A stretch of DNA of 64,000 nt, taken from the NCBI RefSeq assembly GCF_024584435.1, contig NZ_CP102197.1, forward strand, positions 2,170,001 through 2,234,000. Direction: 5' to 3'. Below, in pieces: positions 20,481-31,385 of the stretch (position 1 is the first letter of the stretch; each line of letters opens with the position of its first letter). The notes beneath the pieces are model-generated. The model ran no database searches. It was not told where the DNA came from and saw only the letters and a program-made list of their open reading frames with translations. This DNA is from Schaalia odontolytica (GTDB taxonomy: Bacteria; Actinomycetota; Actinomycetes; Actinomycetales; Actinomycetaceae). The translations under genes and the position numbers were made by a program.

Positions 20481-20586
20481 AAAGCGCGCGCACGCCGTGA
20501 GCTGGCCTCGTAGTCTGGTAACCAGTCAACTGGGATGGGTCTGTGCCGAGTTCGGCGCGGTGGACGCCCCTGAAATGAGGAGAGGC

Positions 20587-23055
20587 ATGTTCGAACGCTT
20601 TACCGACCGCGCTCGCCGGGTCGTCGTGCTCGCGCAGGACGAGGCACGCGGTCTCAAGCACAACTACATCGGCACGGAGCACCTGCTGCTCGGCCTGATC
20701 TCGGAGGGTGAGGGCGTCGCCGCCAAGGCCCTGGAGACGATGGAGATCAAGGGTGAGGCCGTGCGCGCCTCGGTCATCGAGATCATCGGCGAGGGCGAGA
20801 AGCCGGTTGAGGGCCACATTCCCTTCACCCCGCGCGCCAAGCGCGTCTTCGAACTGAGCCTGCGTGAGGCCCTGCAGCTGGGCCACAACTACATCGGCAC
20901 GGAGCACCTGCTGCTCGGCCTGCTCAAGGAGGGCGAGGGCGTGGCCGCCCAGGTCCTTACCAAGCAGGGGGCCGACCTGGCGCAGGTGCGCCAGACGGTC
21001 ATCCAGATGCTGTCCGGCTACCAGCGCGGCGACGAGGAGGGCCGAGAGTCCGTGGGAGCCGGCGTGGGTGGCACCGGCGGCCCCGAGCGCTCCAACTCGG
21101 CGATCCTGGAGCAGTTCGGTCGCAACCTGACGCAGGCCGCGCGCGAGAACAAGCTGGATCCCGTGATCGGGCGTCGCACGGAGATGGAACGTGTCATGCA
21201 GGTCCTGTCGCGGCGCACGAAGAACAACCCGGTGCTCATCGGCGAGCCGGGCGTCGGCAAGACCGCCGTCGTTGAGGGGCTCGCCCAGGCGATCGTGGCG
21301 GGCGACGTGCCCGAGACGATCAAGGATCGGCAGATCTACAGCCTCGACATGGGGTCGCTGGTGGCGGGTTCGCGCTATCGCGGCGACTTCGAGGAGCGCC
21401 TGAAGAAGGTGCTCAAGGAGATCCGCACGCGCGGGGACATCATCTTGTTCATTGACGAGATTCACACGCTCGTTGGCGCGGGCGCCGCGGAGGGGTCGAT
21501 CGACGCCGCCCAGATGCTCAAGCCGATGCTGGCGCGCGGCGAGCTGCAGACGATCGGTGCGACCACGAACGACGAGTACCGCAAGTACATCGAGAAGGAC
21601 GCGGCGCTGGAGCGTCGCTTCCAGCCGGTGAAGGTGGACGAGCCCAGCGTCGACGAGACGGTGGAGATCCTGAAGGGCCTGCGCGACCGCTACGAGGCGC
21701 ACCATCGCGTCATCATCACGGACGCCGCGATCCAGGCGGCCGCGGAGCTGGCCGACCGCTACATCTCGGATCGCTTCCTGCCCGATAAGGCCATCGACCT
21801 GGTCGACGAGGCGGGCGCCCGCCTGCGGATCCGCCGCATGACCGCCCCGCCGGAGCTGCGCGAGCTCGACGAGAAGATCGCCGAGGTACGCCGCAACAAG
21901 GAGGCGGCCATTGACGACCAGGACTTCGAGAAGGCGGCCTCCCTGCGCGACGAGGAGTCGAAGCTCGCGGAGGAGCGCAAGTCGAAGGAAGAAGCCTGGA
22001 AGGGCGGGGAATCCGACGAGATCGCCGAGGTGGGGGATCAGGAGATCGCCGAGGTCCTGGCCATGTCGACGGGTATTCCGGTCGTGCGCCTGACCCAGAC
22101 GGAGACCGCGAAGCTGCTCAAGATGGAGGATGAGCTGCACAAGCGCGTCATCGGGCAGGACGAGGCCGTCAAGGCCCTTGCCCAGTCGATCCGCCGCACG
22201 CGCAGCGGCCTGAAGGATCCGAACCGTCCCGGCGGCTCCTTCATCTTCGCGGGCCCGACGGGCGTGGGTAAGACGGAGCTGGCCAAGGCGCTCGCCGAGT
22301 TCCTCTTCGGGGATGAGGACGCTCTGATTCAGCTCGACATGTCGGAGTTCTCCGAGAAGCACACGGCCTCGCGCCTCTTTGGTGCGCCTCCCGGCTACGT
22401 CGGCTACGACGAGGGCGGGCAGCTGACGGAGAAGGTGCGCCGCAAGCCGTTCTCGGTTGTTCTTTTCGACGAGGTCGAGAAGGCTCACCCGGACATCTTC
22501 AACTCCCTGCTGCAGATCTTGGAGGAAGGCCGCCTGACCGATTCCCAGGGCCGCAAGGTGGACTTTAAGAACACGGTCATCATCATGACGACCAACCTGG
22601 GGACCCGCGACATCAATAAGGGTGTTCTCACGGGCTTCCAGACGGCGGATCACTCGACGCACGACTACGGCCGCATGAAGGCGAAGGTCGCGGAGGAGCT
22701 CAAGCAGCACTTCCGGCCGGAGTTCCTCAACCGCGTCGATGACACGATCGTGTTCCCGCCGCTGACCAAGCCGGAGATCGCCCGCATCGTGGATTTGATG
22801 ATCGCGAAGCTGGCCAAGCGCATGGAGGCTCAGGATATGCGACTGCAGCTGACGGACGAGGCGCGCGAGCTCCTCGCGGACGTCGGCTTCGATCCGGTTC
22901 TGGGAGCCCGCCCGCTGCGTCGCGCCATTCAGCGAGAGATCGAGGACGCGCTGAGCGAACGCATCCTGTTCGGAGAGCTGCAACCTGGTCAGGTTGTCAC
23001 GGTTGGCGTGCAGGAAGAGGGAGGCGAGCGCTCCTTCACCTTCAACGGGGAGTGA
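20587..23055 (+). CDS. clpC: ATP-dependent Clp protease ATPase subunit ClpC
   Basis: 822 residues from the ATG at 20587 after AGGAG. Cytoplasmic AAA+ unfoldase that feeds proteins to ClpP. Two Clp-N repeats (residues 1-150, each with [13 protein letters not shown]) lead to AAA domain 1 with Walker A GEPGVGKT at 219-226 and [24 protein letters not shown] coiled segment lies at about 430-470 ([20 protein letters not shown]). AAA domain 2 has GPTGVGKT at 556-563 and ends in the D2-small domain. The [20 protein letters not shown] start and the UVR domain separate it from ClpB. It stands alone behind a long noncoding region and a candidate ClgR site; no ctsR-like gene is adjacent. Confidence 0.97.
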   Translation: MFERFTDRARRVVVLAQDEARGLKHNYIGTEHLLLGLISEGEGVAAKALETMEIKGEAVRASVIEIIGEGEKPVEGHIPFTPRAKRVFELSLREALQLGHNYIGTEHLLLGLLKEGEGVAAQVLTKQGADLAQVRQTVIQMLSGYQRGDEEGRESVGAGVGGTGGPERSNSAILEQFGRNLTQAARENKLDPVIGRRTEMERVMQVLSRRTKNNPVLIGEPGVGKTAVVEGLAQAIVAGDVPETIKDRQIYSLDMGSLVAGSRYRGDFEERLKKVLKEIRTRGDIILFIDEIHTLVGAGAAEGSIDAAQMLKPMLARGELQTIGATTNDEYRKYIEKDAALERRFQPVKVDEPSVDETVEILKGLRDRYEAHHRVIITDAAIQAAAELADRYISDRFLPDKAIDLVDEAGARLRIRRMTAPPELRELDEKIAEVRRNKEAAIDDQDFEKAASLRDEESKLAEERKSKEEAWKGGESDEIAEVGDQEIAEVLAMSTGIPVVRLTQTETAKLLKMEDELHKRVIGQDEAVKALAQSIRRTRSGLKDPNRPGGSFIFAGPTGVGKTELAKALAEFLFGDEDALIQLDMSEFSEKHTASRLFGAPPGYVGYDEGGQLTEKVRRKPFSVVLFDEVEKAHPDIFNSLLQILEEGRLTDSQGRKVDFKNTVIIMTTNLGTRDINKGVLTGFQTADHSTHDYGRMKAKVAEELKQHFRPEFLNRVDDTIVFPPLTKPEIARIVDLMIAKLAKRMEAQDMRLQLTDEARELLADVGFDPVLGARPLRRAIQREIEDALSERILFGELQPGQVVTVGVQEEGGERSFTFNGE

Positions 23056-23241
23056 TCTTCTCGCCAGTTGCGCCGGGATGACAAGTGTGTGGTTGGTGGT
23101 AAAGCGACCGTCGCTCTGTGAGAGAGCCCCCTCTGGTTGTTAGGTAATCGCCTGTCTGATAGATTCTGATTAACTATTGGATTCGTGTGAACTCGTGCCA
23201 CACTATGTTTAGGGCACTGCTCATCTATCGAGAGAAGGGTC

Positions 23242-26200
23242 ATGACCTCGCGACCGCGACGACACCTGACTAGCGTGAGGCGACGCCTGCCGTCGGCCAT
23301 CCTCATGCTGGTCGTCGTTGCACTCTGCATCGCGGGCGTCATCTACCGGGGCGCGGAAGTCACCCAGGTCAACGTCAACGACGGTGGCATCTGGGTGACG
23401 AACAAGTCGAAACAGATGGTCGGCCACCTCGACTACGAGGCCCGCATCCTCGACGGTGCGCTGCGCACCGAGGCCACCAACTTCGACGTGGGTCAGGCGG
23501 CCGAGACCGTCACCGTCTCCGACCTCAGCTCCCTCACGGTCGCTCCGGTCAACGTCACTCAGGTCGCCCTCGGCGCCCCGACCGCTCTGCCCGCCGGTTC
23601 CATTGCGATGCAGGGCGGCGACGTCCTGGGCGTGCTCAACGCCGCCGACGGCACCCTGTGGACGACGTCCGCGTCCTCCCCGAGCCCCTCCAACCTCGCC
23701 GAATCAGCGGCTCTAGCCTCGAACATGGGGGCCAGCGCCTTCGTGACCGGCGAGGACGGGTCCGTCTACTCCCTCTCGGCCTCGGGAACGCTCACGACCG
23801 TGAAGCATCGCGGCTCGGTTGACGAAACGAAGACGAGTCAGGTCGCCGGGATCTCCGAGGACGCCCGCCTGTCCATGACGGTCGTCGGCGATCAGGTTGT
23901 CGCCCTCGATGCGGCGTCCAACACGCTCTACCTCCCGGGGAACAAGACCCTCGACCTCGGCGCCGCCGGTGTCGAGTCCGGCGGCGTCCTGCAGCAGGCC
24001 GGACCGAAGGACGACTCGGTCCTGCTGGCCACGGCCACGTCCCTGGTCGCGATCCCGCTGGCGGGTGGGCGCCCCTCGATCACGCCCGCCGCCGAGGGGT
24101 CCCCGAGCGGCATCCCGGCGGCCCCCGTGCGCCACGAAGGCTGCGCCTACGGCGCGTGGAGCGGATCGGGGGCGTACGTGCGCTCCTGCAAGGACCCGTC
24201 CTCGAACAAGCAGATGGTGGTTGACACGCTCACCTCCGCCCGCGAGGTTGTCTTCCGCACCAACCGCAAGGCCATCGTCCTCAACGATGTCGCCGAGGGG
24301 GACGTGTGGCTGCCCGACTCGAACATGGTCCTCATGGACAACTGGGACGAGGTCGAGAACCAGCTCGAAGAGAGCGAAGAAGAGCAGGACAGCCCGGAGC
24401 TCACCAACGAGGTGGCCGACCCGCAGCAGCGCGAGGAAAACACCCCGCCCGAGGCCGTCGACGACGAGTTCGGCATCCGCCCGGGGCGCTCCACCGTCCT
24501 GCCCGTCCTGGACAACGACTCAGACCTGGACGGGGACGTGCTGACCGCCACCCCGACCTCGCAGCCCGGGTGGGGCTCGGTGGTCGTGGCGCGCAGCGGG
24601 CGCGCCCTGCAAATCGAGGACGTCTCGGCGGACCAGAGCGGATCCACGTCCTTCACCTACGACGCGTCGGACGGGCAGGCCTCCGCCTCCGCCCGCGTTC
24701 AGGTCACGGTCCATCCCTACGGGCAGAACGAGGCGCCGGTTCAGGTGCGCTCCTCCTCCGTCAAGATCGGGGTGGGCGCGCGGATCCAGTACCAGGCCCT
24801 CAGCGACTGGCGTGACCCCGACGGCGACCCGATCTACCTCAAGGACGTGCAGGCTCCCACCGGCCTGAACGTCTCCTTCGTCGAAGACGGCACCGTGACG
24901 ATCAACGAGGAGGGCAGCTCCGCCGGGCCCAAGACCGTCGTCCTGACGGTGGCGGACGACCAGGGGGCCGAGGCGCGCGGCGAGCTCGTCGTGAACGTCC
25001 AGGAGGCGGGAAACCTGCCGCCCTCGGCCAACGGCGACCTCTTCCAGGCCCACCCGGGCGAGACCGTCACCCTCGACCCGCTCAGGAACGACACCGACCC
25101 CAACGGCGACCCCCTGTCCCTCGCCGCCGTCTCCGGAGCCCCGTCGGGCGTGACTCTCACCCCGGATCTCGACCGCGGCACCATCGACTTTCGGGCGCAG
25201 CAGCCCGGGTCCTACTCCTTCGCCTACACGGTCTCCGACGGGATCGCGACGACGCTGGGCATCATCCGCGTGGAGGTCGTGGCCGCGTCCTCGGTGCGCC
25301 CCGTCGCGGAGAACGACACGGCCGTCCTGCCCCAGGGCGGGTCCGTGCTGGTCAATCCCCTCGGCAACGACTATGACCCCGCCGGAGGGATGCTCTCCGT
25401 GACCTCGGTGGATACATCGAAGGCGCCCGAGATCGAGGTCGCGCTCATCGAACGTCACCTCCTGCGAATCACTGCCCACGCGGGCATCGATAAGACGGCG
25501 ACCTTCTCCTACACGGTTTCCAACGGCCAGGGAAACGCCACCGCCGAGGTGACGGTGATTCCCGGCGCTTCGGATCGTTCCGACCTGCCGCCCATCCTGG
25601 CGCCCGACCGGGCAAAGGTGCGCGTCGGCGACGTCGGAACCGCGTCGGTCCTGTCCAACGACCGCTCCCCGGCCGGCCTGAGCCTCCAGGTCGAGTCGAC
25701 CCTCGAGTACGACCACGCCTCGTCGGTTGGGACGCCCTTTGTGACGGGTAACCAGGTGCGCCTTGAGGCGGGAACGAGTCCCGGGCTTCTCGAGGTCGTC
25801 TACTCGGTCATCGACTCCGCCGGCAACCGCGCCTCCAGCACCGTCACCTTCGAGGTCATCCCGGACACCGAGAGCAACGAGGCCCCCCGTCCGAGGACCC
25901 TCAACGCGTGGACGAGCGCCGGCCAGGCCGTGACGATTCCCGTCACGCTGAGCGGCATCGATCCCGATGGCGACTCGGTGACGCTGGTCGGCGTGGACTC
26001 CTCGCCGACCCAGGGCGTGGCCACCGCCTCGGCCACCTGGATCGACTACACCCCCAACCGCGGGGCGGTGGGCACCGACACCTTCACCTACACGGTCGAA
26101 GACCGCAAGGGAGCGCGCGCCTCCGCCCGCGTGCGCGTCGCGATCTCCCCGTCACCCACCTCCAACCAGAACCCCGTGGCCGTCCCGGACACCGTGCAGG

Positions 26201-29097
26201 CTCGCCCTGATCGCGTCCTCAACATCAACGTCCTGTCCAACGACGTCGATCCCGACGGCGACACGCTCTCCCTGGACGAGGACGGCCTGACGACGGCCAC
26301 GCCCGCGCTCAATCCGCAGGTCCGCTCCGCGACCACGATCTCCGTGCGCACCCCATCCGAACCCGGCAGCTACGCGGTCGCCTACACGGTCTCGGACGGC
26401 CGAGGCGGCTCCGCCACCGGTTTGGCCACCATCTACGTATCCGAGGACGTCCCCCTCAAGGCCCCCGTCGCCCGCGACGACTACGTGGCCTACACGGAGC
26501 TGCCCGAGGACGGGTCGGCCGTGCGCGTGCGCGTCGTCGACAACGACGACGACCCCGACGGGTCGGTTGACGAGCTGAAGGTCACCACCGGCGAGTCCGG
26601 GGTGAACGTGAGCGGCCAGGACCTGCTCATCCCGGTCTCCGACCAGCTGCGCCTCGTCGTCTACACGATCACCGACCGCGACGGACTGACCAACTCCGCC
26701 GTCGTCACCGTGCCCGGACGCAACGGCACCGCGCCCTTCCTGAACAACGCGAACCTCCCGATCGAGGTGGACGCGGGATCCCAGCGCACGATCTCCCTCT
26801 CCGACTACGTCATCGTGCGATCGGGGCGCTCTGCGCAGCTGGTGGAGGGGTCCTCTCCGGCCGCCCAGGCGGGGCTGACGTCGGTGAGCGCCGAGGGCGC
26901 GACGCAGTTGACGATCAGCGCGGCCGAGAGCTTCTCCGGAAACACGGCATTCACCATTCAGGTCAGCGATGGGGATGACGCGGGCGCTCTGTCATCGAGC
27001 CTGTCCGTGCCCGTTCGAGTGCGCGCGACCCAGAACCAGCCGCCCACCTTCACCCCGACCGGCGTGCGCGTCGAGGCCGGGGGCGAGGCCGTCACCCAGA
27101 ACCTGGCGCTCGGAGTCACCGACCCCGAGGGCGGCGACCCCTCGACCTTCACGTACGCGGTGGGGAGCGTTCCCGACGGCATCAGCGCCTCGGTGTCGGG
27201 TTCGACCCTCACCGTGACCGCGGCCCAGGACACGGCCCGAGGCCCGGCCGGATCCATCGGGGTCAGCGTGACCGACACGGACGGAAACTCGGTGTCGGGT
27301 TCCGTCCCCGTCGAGGTCGTGTCCTCCTCCAAGCCTCACGTCAGCGCGCCTGACTACCAGGAACGGGGCCGGGTCGGCGAAACGGTGAGGGTGGACGTCG
27401 CCTCCCGGGCCATCAACCCCTTCCCCGATTCCCCGCTCACCCTCGAGGGCGCGGTCATGGGCCTGGGAGGCGGGCAGGTGCGCGCCGAGGGAACGGTCGT
27501 GTCGATCACCCCCGACGAGGTGGGAACCATCAAGGTCACCTACCGCCTCAACGACTACCTGGGCGACCCGTCTCGCTCGGCCCAGGGCAACATCGTCGTC
27601 ACCGTCGTCGGCGCGCCGGGTGCCCCCACGGGAGTGCGCGCCGAGGCGAGGGGGACGAGCGGCGCTCGCGTGACCTTCACCCCGGGCGCGGCCAACGGCG
27701 CCACCGTCACCGGCTACCGGGTGCTCGACGCGGACTCGGGCCAGCAGGTGTCGGCCACCTGCACCGCCGGCTCGTGTACGGTCGATGGTCTCAGCGCCGG
27801 TCGCGGCTACTCCTTCTCCGTTGTCGCCACCAGCAGCGAGGGCAACTCAGAGCCCTCCGCGCCCTCGAATACGATCAAGACGGTGGGCAAGCCCAGCCAG
27901 ATGGTTGCGCCCAAGGTGGAGGCCGGTGACTCGGTGTTGAAGGTCTCGTGGGTGGCACCGGAGAATGACGGCGGGTCGAAGATCGACCACTACGAGGTCC
28001 AGGTCAACACCGACGAACCGATCACCGTGCATGGACTGTCGACCACGCTCTCCGTGGTCAACGGGCATGACTACGCCGTTCGGGTCCGGGCCGTCAACGG
28101 CGAGGGTCAGGCCGGACCGTGGTCCTCGCCCACCATCGGACGCCCCCACCCCTCGCACGTCGCCCCCGATGAGCCGGTGGTCACCGTGACCACCGAACGC
28201 TGGGAGGGACAGGGCCAGATCGTGGCGAAGGTCTTCGTCTCGTGGACGGTCGGCAACAGCGGCGGCAGCGGATGGGGGACAACCACCGTCACCGTCAACG
28301 GCGAGTCTTACAACGTTACGGCGGACGAGGACCAGCGTAAGACTAAGAAGGTGGTCCTCGAGGACTCGGTGACCTTAGCGACCGTGACCGTCACCGTGCG
28401 CAACGCCGAGGGCGACGCCACCACGTCGGCCCCCCAGACCGTGCGCATCCCGCCGAACCCGAACACCCCGCCCTTCGAGATCGACCCGCCGACGATCACG
28501 GCGACGGGTAACTCCGGCCAGCTCCACGCCACGAACGTCAACGTCAAGCCCGGACGCGGCTACCTCGCCAACGAGCTCACCGTGTTCTGGGGAACGAGCG
28601 GCGCCGACTGCTCCGCCAAGGCCCGCTCTAACGACACCAACCGCAGGGTCCAGGGCACGAACTTCGTGTGGTTCGGGGGAGATGAGGCTAACGGGGTTCC
28701 GCAGAACTTCTACTTCTGCCAGATCTCGACCTCGGGCCTGGTCTCGAGCGCCATCAGGGTCACCGGCACGCCGAGGAACGACCACGCCGTTCCGGACAAG
28801 GATTGGGCGAACATCGAGATTCGCGCCGACTACGTGCCCTACCCCGACGGCGGCTTCGCGGTGGGAATCCGCCGCACCAAGGAGACCGAGGGCCTGTGCA
28901 CCTACGGTTGCCGGCTCAAGGTCGTCGATTCGGCGACCGGCCAGACGATCTACAAGCAGAGCGACGCCGTCATATCGCCCACCGAGACACCGGGTCTTCG
29001 GGTCGAAGGCTCCATACTGCCCGTCGACGAGCCCTATCGAGTTGCCCTCTACATCACCCTGTCGACGGGCAAAGAGATCATCAAGTACATGCACTAG
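23242..29097 (+). CDS. Giant membrane-anchored surface protein with Ig-like and fibronectin type III domains
   Basis: 1951 residues, ATG at 23242 after AGAGAAGGG. A short basic tail and one transmembrane helix (17-35) act as signal anchor. Residues of about 40-375 look like a beta-propeller or similar sensor domain. An acidic stretch (about 375-400, QLEESEEEQD) leads into a long array (about 400-1450) of Ig/cadherin-like modules, marked by repeated VLDNDSDLDGD-type and NDTDPNGDPLSL-type motifs. Two fibronectin type III domains follow (about 1457-1545 and 1550-1635), then a C-terminal domain to 1951 containing several Cys. There is no LPXTG motif. It opens the kinase/phosphatase cluster and resembles the Fn3 protein of the bifidobacterial PFNA locus. 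A role in adhesion or envelope sensing is inferred. Confidence 0.85.
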   Translation: MTSRPRRHLTSVRRRLPSAILMLVVVALCIAGVIYRGAEVTQVNVNDGGIWVTNKSKQMVGHLDYEARILDGALRTEATNFDVGQAAETVTVSDLSSLTVAPVNVTQVALGAPTALPAGSIAMQGGDVLGVLNAADGTLWTTSASSPSPSNLAESAALASNMGASAFVTGEDGSVYSLSASGTLTTVKHRGSVDETKTSQVAGISEDARLSMTVVGDQVVALDAASNTLYLPGNKTLDLGAAGVESGGVLQQAGPKDDSVLLATATSLVAIPLAGGRPSITPAAEGSPSGIPAAPVRHEGCAYGAWSGSGAYVRSCKDPSSNKQMVVDTLTSAREVVFRTNRKAIVLNDVAEGDVWLPDSNMVLMDNWDEVENQLEESEEEQDSPELTNEVADPQQREENTPPEAVDDEFGIRPGRSTVLPVLDNDSDLDGDVLTATPTSQPGWGSVVVARSGRALQIEDVSADQSGSTSFTYDASDGQASASARVQVTVHPYGQNEAPVQVRSSSVKIGVGARIQYQALSDWRDPDGDPIYLKDVQAPTGLNVSFVEDGTVTINEEGSSAGPKTVVLTVADDQGAEARGELVVNVQEAGNLPPSANGDLFQAHPGETVTLDPLRNDTDPNGDPLSLAAVSGAPSGVTLTPDLDRGTIDFRAQQPGSYSFAYTVSDGIATTLGIIRVEVVAASSVRPVAENDTAVLPQGGSVLVNPLGNDYDPAGGMLSVTSVDTSKAPEIEVALIERHLLRITAHAGIDKTATFSYTVSNGQGNATAEVTVIPGASDRSDLPPILAPDRAKVRVGDVGTASVLSNDRSPAGLSLQVESTLEYDHASSVGTPFVTGNQVRLEAGTSPGLLEVVYSVIDSAGNRASSTVTFEVIPDTESNEAPRPRTLNAWTSAGQAVTIPVTLSGIDPDGDSVTLVGVDSSPTQGVATASATWIDYTPNRGAVGTDTFTYTVEDRKGARASARVRVAISPSPTSNQNPVAVPDTVQARPDRVLNINVLSNDVDPDGDTLSLDEDGLTTATPALNPQVRSATTISVRTPSEPGSYAVAYTVSDGRGGSATGLATIYVSEDVPLKAPVARDDYVAYTELPEDGSAVRVRVVDNDDDPDGSVDELKVTTGESGVNVSGQDLLIPVSDQLRLVVYTITDRDGLTNSAVVTVPGRNGTAPFLNNANLPIEVDAGSQRTISLSDYVIVRSGRSAQLVEGSSPAAQAGLTSVSAEGATQLTISAAESFSGNTAFTIQVSDGDDAGALSSSLSVPVRVRATQNQPPTFTPTGVRVEAGGEAVTQNLALGVTDPEGGDPSTFTYAVGSVPDGISASVSGSTLTVTAAQDTARGPAGSIGVSVTDTDGNSVSGSVPVEVVSSSKPHVSAPDYQERGRVGETVRVDVASRAINPFPDSPLTLEGAVMGLGGGQVRAEGTVVSITPDEVGTIKVTYRLNDYLGDPSRSAQGNIVVTVVGAPGAPTGVRAEARGTSGARVTFTPGAANGATVTGYRVLDADSGQQVSATCTAGSCTVDGLSAGRGYSFSVVATSSEGNSEPSAPSNTIKTVGKPSQMVAPKVEAGDSVLKVSWVAPENDGGSKIDHYEVQVNTDEPITVHGLSTTLSVVNGHDYAVRVRAVNGEGQAGPWSSPTIGRPHPSHVAPDEPVVTVTTERWEGQGQIVAKVFVSWTVGNSGGSGWGTTTVTVNGESYNVTADEDQRKTKKVVLEDSVTLATVTVTVRNAEGDATTSAPQTVRIPPNPNTPPFEIDPPTITATGNSGQLHATNVNVKPGRGYLANELTVFWGTSGADCSAKARSNDTNRRVQGTNFVWFGGDEANGVPQNFYFCQISTSGLVSSAIRVTGTPRNDHAVPDKDWANIEIRADYVPYPDGGFAVGIRRTKETEGLCTYGCRLKVVDSATGQTIYKQSDAVISPTETPGLRVEGSILPVDEPYRVALYITLSTGKEIIKYMH

Positions 29098-29105
29098 GGC
29101 ACGGT

Positions 29106-29123
29106 CCGGGCGGGAAGGCCCGG
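29106..29123 (+). terminator. Small hairpin between the surface protein and moxR
   Basis: CCGGGC (29106-29111) pairs with GCCCGG (29118-29123) around GGGAAG, nine bases after the stop. There is no T-tract. It could attenuate readthrough or protect mRNA ends; weak evidence. Confidence 0.3.
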
Positions 29124-29172
29124 AACCAGCACACCGACAACCAACACAACGACCGAAGAGAAAAGGATACTC

Positions 29173-30138
29173 ATGTCACTGTCCATTGAGGACGCGACGC
29201 GTTTCGCCCAGGTTTTCAAGAGCCTCGTCAACGGGGTCTCCGTGGCGGTCTTGGACAAGCGCCAGGCGGTTCGCCTCGCGCTCACGACCATGTTTGCCGG
29301 AGGACACCTGCTGCTCGAGGACGCCCCGGGCACCGGCAAGACCGCCCTGGCGCGCGCCATCAGCGCCGTCATCGATGGCACGCACTCGCGTATCCAGTTC
29401 ACCCCCGACTTGCTTCCCTCCGACATCACGGGCGTGAACATGTTCAACCAGAAGACCGGCGAGTGGGTCTTCCACGCGGGCCCCGTCTTCGCCGAGATCG
29501 TCCTGGCGGACGAGATCAACCGCGCTTCGCCCAAGACCCAGTCCGCCCTGCTGGAGGTCATGGAGGAAGCGCAGGTCACGGTGGACGGCGTGCGTCGCCC
29601 CGCACCCCAGCCCTTCATGGTCATCGCGACCCAGAACCCCGTCGAGCAGGCCGGAACATACCCCCTGCCCGAGGCCCAGCTCGACCGCTTCCTCATGAAG
29701 ACCTCGATCGGCTACCCGTCGCGCAGCGCCATGATCGACGTCCTCGACGGCTCGGCATCCCCGGACCGCTCGAAGAACCTCCAGCCCATGGTGTCCGGCC
29801 AGGACATCGTCGCCTGGTCCGCCCTGGCCGCGGACAACCACACCGACCGCGCGGTCCTGGACTACGTGGCGGCCCTGGCGGAGGCCACCCGCGAGGACGA
29901 GTCCTCCCTGCTGGGCGTCTCCACGCGTGGCGCGATCGGCATGGTCCGATGCACCCGCGTGTGGGCGGCCGCGCAGGGGCGTAACTTCGTTCTGCCCGAC
30001 GACGTCAAGGCCCTCGCCGTGCCCGTGTGGGCCCACCGCATCGTCGTTGACCCCGACGCCGCGTTCTCCGGCGCGACCTCCGAGGGCGTCATCCAGCGCG
30101 CCCTCACCTCGGTCCCCGCACCCGCGGTCGGCGCGTAA
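29173..30138 (+). CDS. MoxR family AAA+ ATPase
   Basis: 321 residues, ATG at 29173 after AAAGGA. MoxR ATPases act as chaperone-like remodellers, usually with a DUF58/von Willebrand-type partner encoded next door, as here. Walker A is EDAPGTGKTALA (about residues 48-56) and Walker B reads IVLADEINRASPKTQSALLE. Sensor 1 is VIATQNPVEQAGTYPLPEAQLDRF, a MoxR signature, with the C-terminal lid carrying STRGAIGMVR. It is the AAA component of the PFNA-like cluster, 18-20 bp before the DUF58 gene. Confidence 0.94.
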   Translation: MSLSIEDATRFAQVFKSLVNGVSVAVLDKRQAVRLALTTMFAGGHLLLEDAPGTGKTALARAISAVIDGTHSRIQFTPDLLPSDITGVNMFNQKTGEWVFHAGPVFAEIVLADEINRASPKTQSALLEVMEEAQVTVDGVRRPAPQPFMVIATQNPVEQAGTYPLPEAQLDRFLMKTSIGYPSRSAMIDVLDGSASPDRSKNLQPMVSGQDIVAWSALAADNHTDRAVLDYVAALAEATREDESSLLGVSTRGAIGMVRCTRVWAAAQGRNFVLPDDVKALAVPVWAHRIVVDPDAAFSGATSEGVIQRALTSVPAPAVGA

Positions 30139-30158
30139 GGATCCTCCCGGTAGCAGTG

Positions 30159-31385
30159 ATGGAAGGGAAGCGTTCGGATAGCGCGGACGGGGTGCGGCAC
30201 CGCAGGGAGCAAAGCGCTCGTGTGCGCCCCGTCGCGGCGCTCACGGGCGCCGTCACGCCGATCGGCTGGGCCGTCATCGTGCTCATCGTCGCCGGCGTCG
30301 CGGTCGCCGCAGCGTTCCAGTGGGTCGAGGCGTTGGCGTGCGCGCTTGCGGGCGTCGTCGCGCTCGTGCTGGCGGCCACCCGCGTCGCGTGGAAGCCCCC
30401 GCACCTCGTGTCGATCCGCGTCCCCAACGAGCGCATCGTCGCCGGCCAGACGGCCGTCGGCGAGATCATGGTGCGTAACGAACGCAACCGTCCCGTGCGG
30501 TCGGGCATCATCGAGTTGCCCATCGGCTCGGGCACCGGTGAGTTTGTCGTGCCCCCGCTGGGCGCGCGACGCTCGTGGGACGAGATGTTTCTCATCTCCT
30601 CGCGTCACCGAGGCCTCATCAACGTCGGTCCGGCGCGCTCGGTGCGCTCCGACGCCCTCGGCCTGCTGCGCCGCGTGCGCGTGTGGGACGAGCCCGTCAT
30701 CCTCCACGTGCACCCGCGCACCGTGCGCGTTCCCTTCGACGCCACCGGCTTCCAGCTGGATGTCGAGGGCGTGTCCACGGGCAGGCTCTCCAGCTCCGAC
30801 GTGTCCTTTCACGCGCTGCGCGACTACGAGCCCGGAGACGACCGGCGTGCCGTCCACTGGCAGTCGACCGCTCGCCTGGGCAAGCTCATCGTCCGCCAGT
30901 ACGAGGAAACGCACCGTTCCCACCACGTCATCGTGCTGGACACCTCCCGCGACGTCTGGGATCACGAATCCTTCGAAACGGCGGTCTCCGTCGCCGCCTC
31001 GCTCGCTCTGGCCAGCCTGCGCGAGTCCCGTCCCGTGTCCGTGACGACGACGGAGGACTGGCTGCCGTCGGGCAGCGCCATGCGCCTGCTGGACGCCCTC
31101 TCCGAGGTGGGGGCGGGTGCCGGAGGGGAGTTGTCCCTGCGCGTGCGCGAGGCCGTGGCCGAGCGTCCCGGCGTCTCGGCCCTCACCCTCGTGGTGGGTC
31201 CGAAGGTGAGCGACGTCGACGCCGCTCACCTGGCGCGACTGGCCCCCATCGACGTTCCGGTCTCCATCATCCGAATCGGTTGCGCCGAGGGGCGAACCAG
31301 GCGAGACCTCGGGCGGGGCGTCCTCCTGGACTGCGCGCGCCTCGATGACCTGCCGCGTATCATCGTCGCCGGAGGGCTTGCATGA
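30159..31385 (+). CDS. DUF58 domain-containing membrane protein
   Basis: 408 residues from the ATG at 30159 (an in-frame GTG at 30156 is possible). Two hydrophobic helices near residues 30-75 (GWAVIVLIVAGVAVAAAF, LACALAGVVALVLAA) anchor it. The conserved DUF58 block follows: DVSFHALRDYEPGDDRRAVHW then STARLGKLIVRQYEE, with the tryptophan typical of the motif. A vWA-like C-terminal fold begins at VIVLDTSRDVWDH, which keeps part of a MIDAS-like DxS pattern. DUF58 proteins pair with MoxR ATPases. The gene overlaps the transglutaminase-like gene by four bases (ATGA). Confidence 0.92.
   Translation: MEGKRSDSADGVRHRREQSARVRPVAALTGAVTPIGWAVIVLIVAGVAVAAAFQWVEALACALAGVVALVLAATRVAWKPPHLVSIRVPNERIVAGQTAVGEIMVRNERNRPVRSGIIELPIGSGTGEFVVPPLGARRSWDEMFLISSRHRGLINVGPARSVRSDALGLLRRVRVWDEPVILHVHPRTVRVPFDATGFQLDVEGVSTGRLSSSDVSFHALRDYEPGDDRRAVHWQSTARLGKLIVRQYEETHRSHHVIVLDTSRDVWDHESFETAVSVAASLALASLRESRPVSVTTTEDWLPSGSAMRLLDALSEVGAGAGGELSLRVREAVAERPGVSALTLVVGPKVSDVDAAHLARLAPIDVPVSIIRIGCAEGRTRRDLGRGVLLDCARLDDLPRIIVAGGLA

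Noticed and set aside
20179..22983. 934-codon antisense frame over clpC
   Set aside because: Mirror of ClpC codon bias; product is Leu/Asp/Arg-rich with no motif. ClpC is certain.
23242..29097. Sortase-anchored adhesin
   Set aside because: No LPXTG-type motif, hydrophobic segment or charged tail at the C-terminus; anchoring is by the N-terminal helix.
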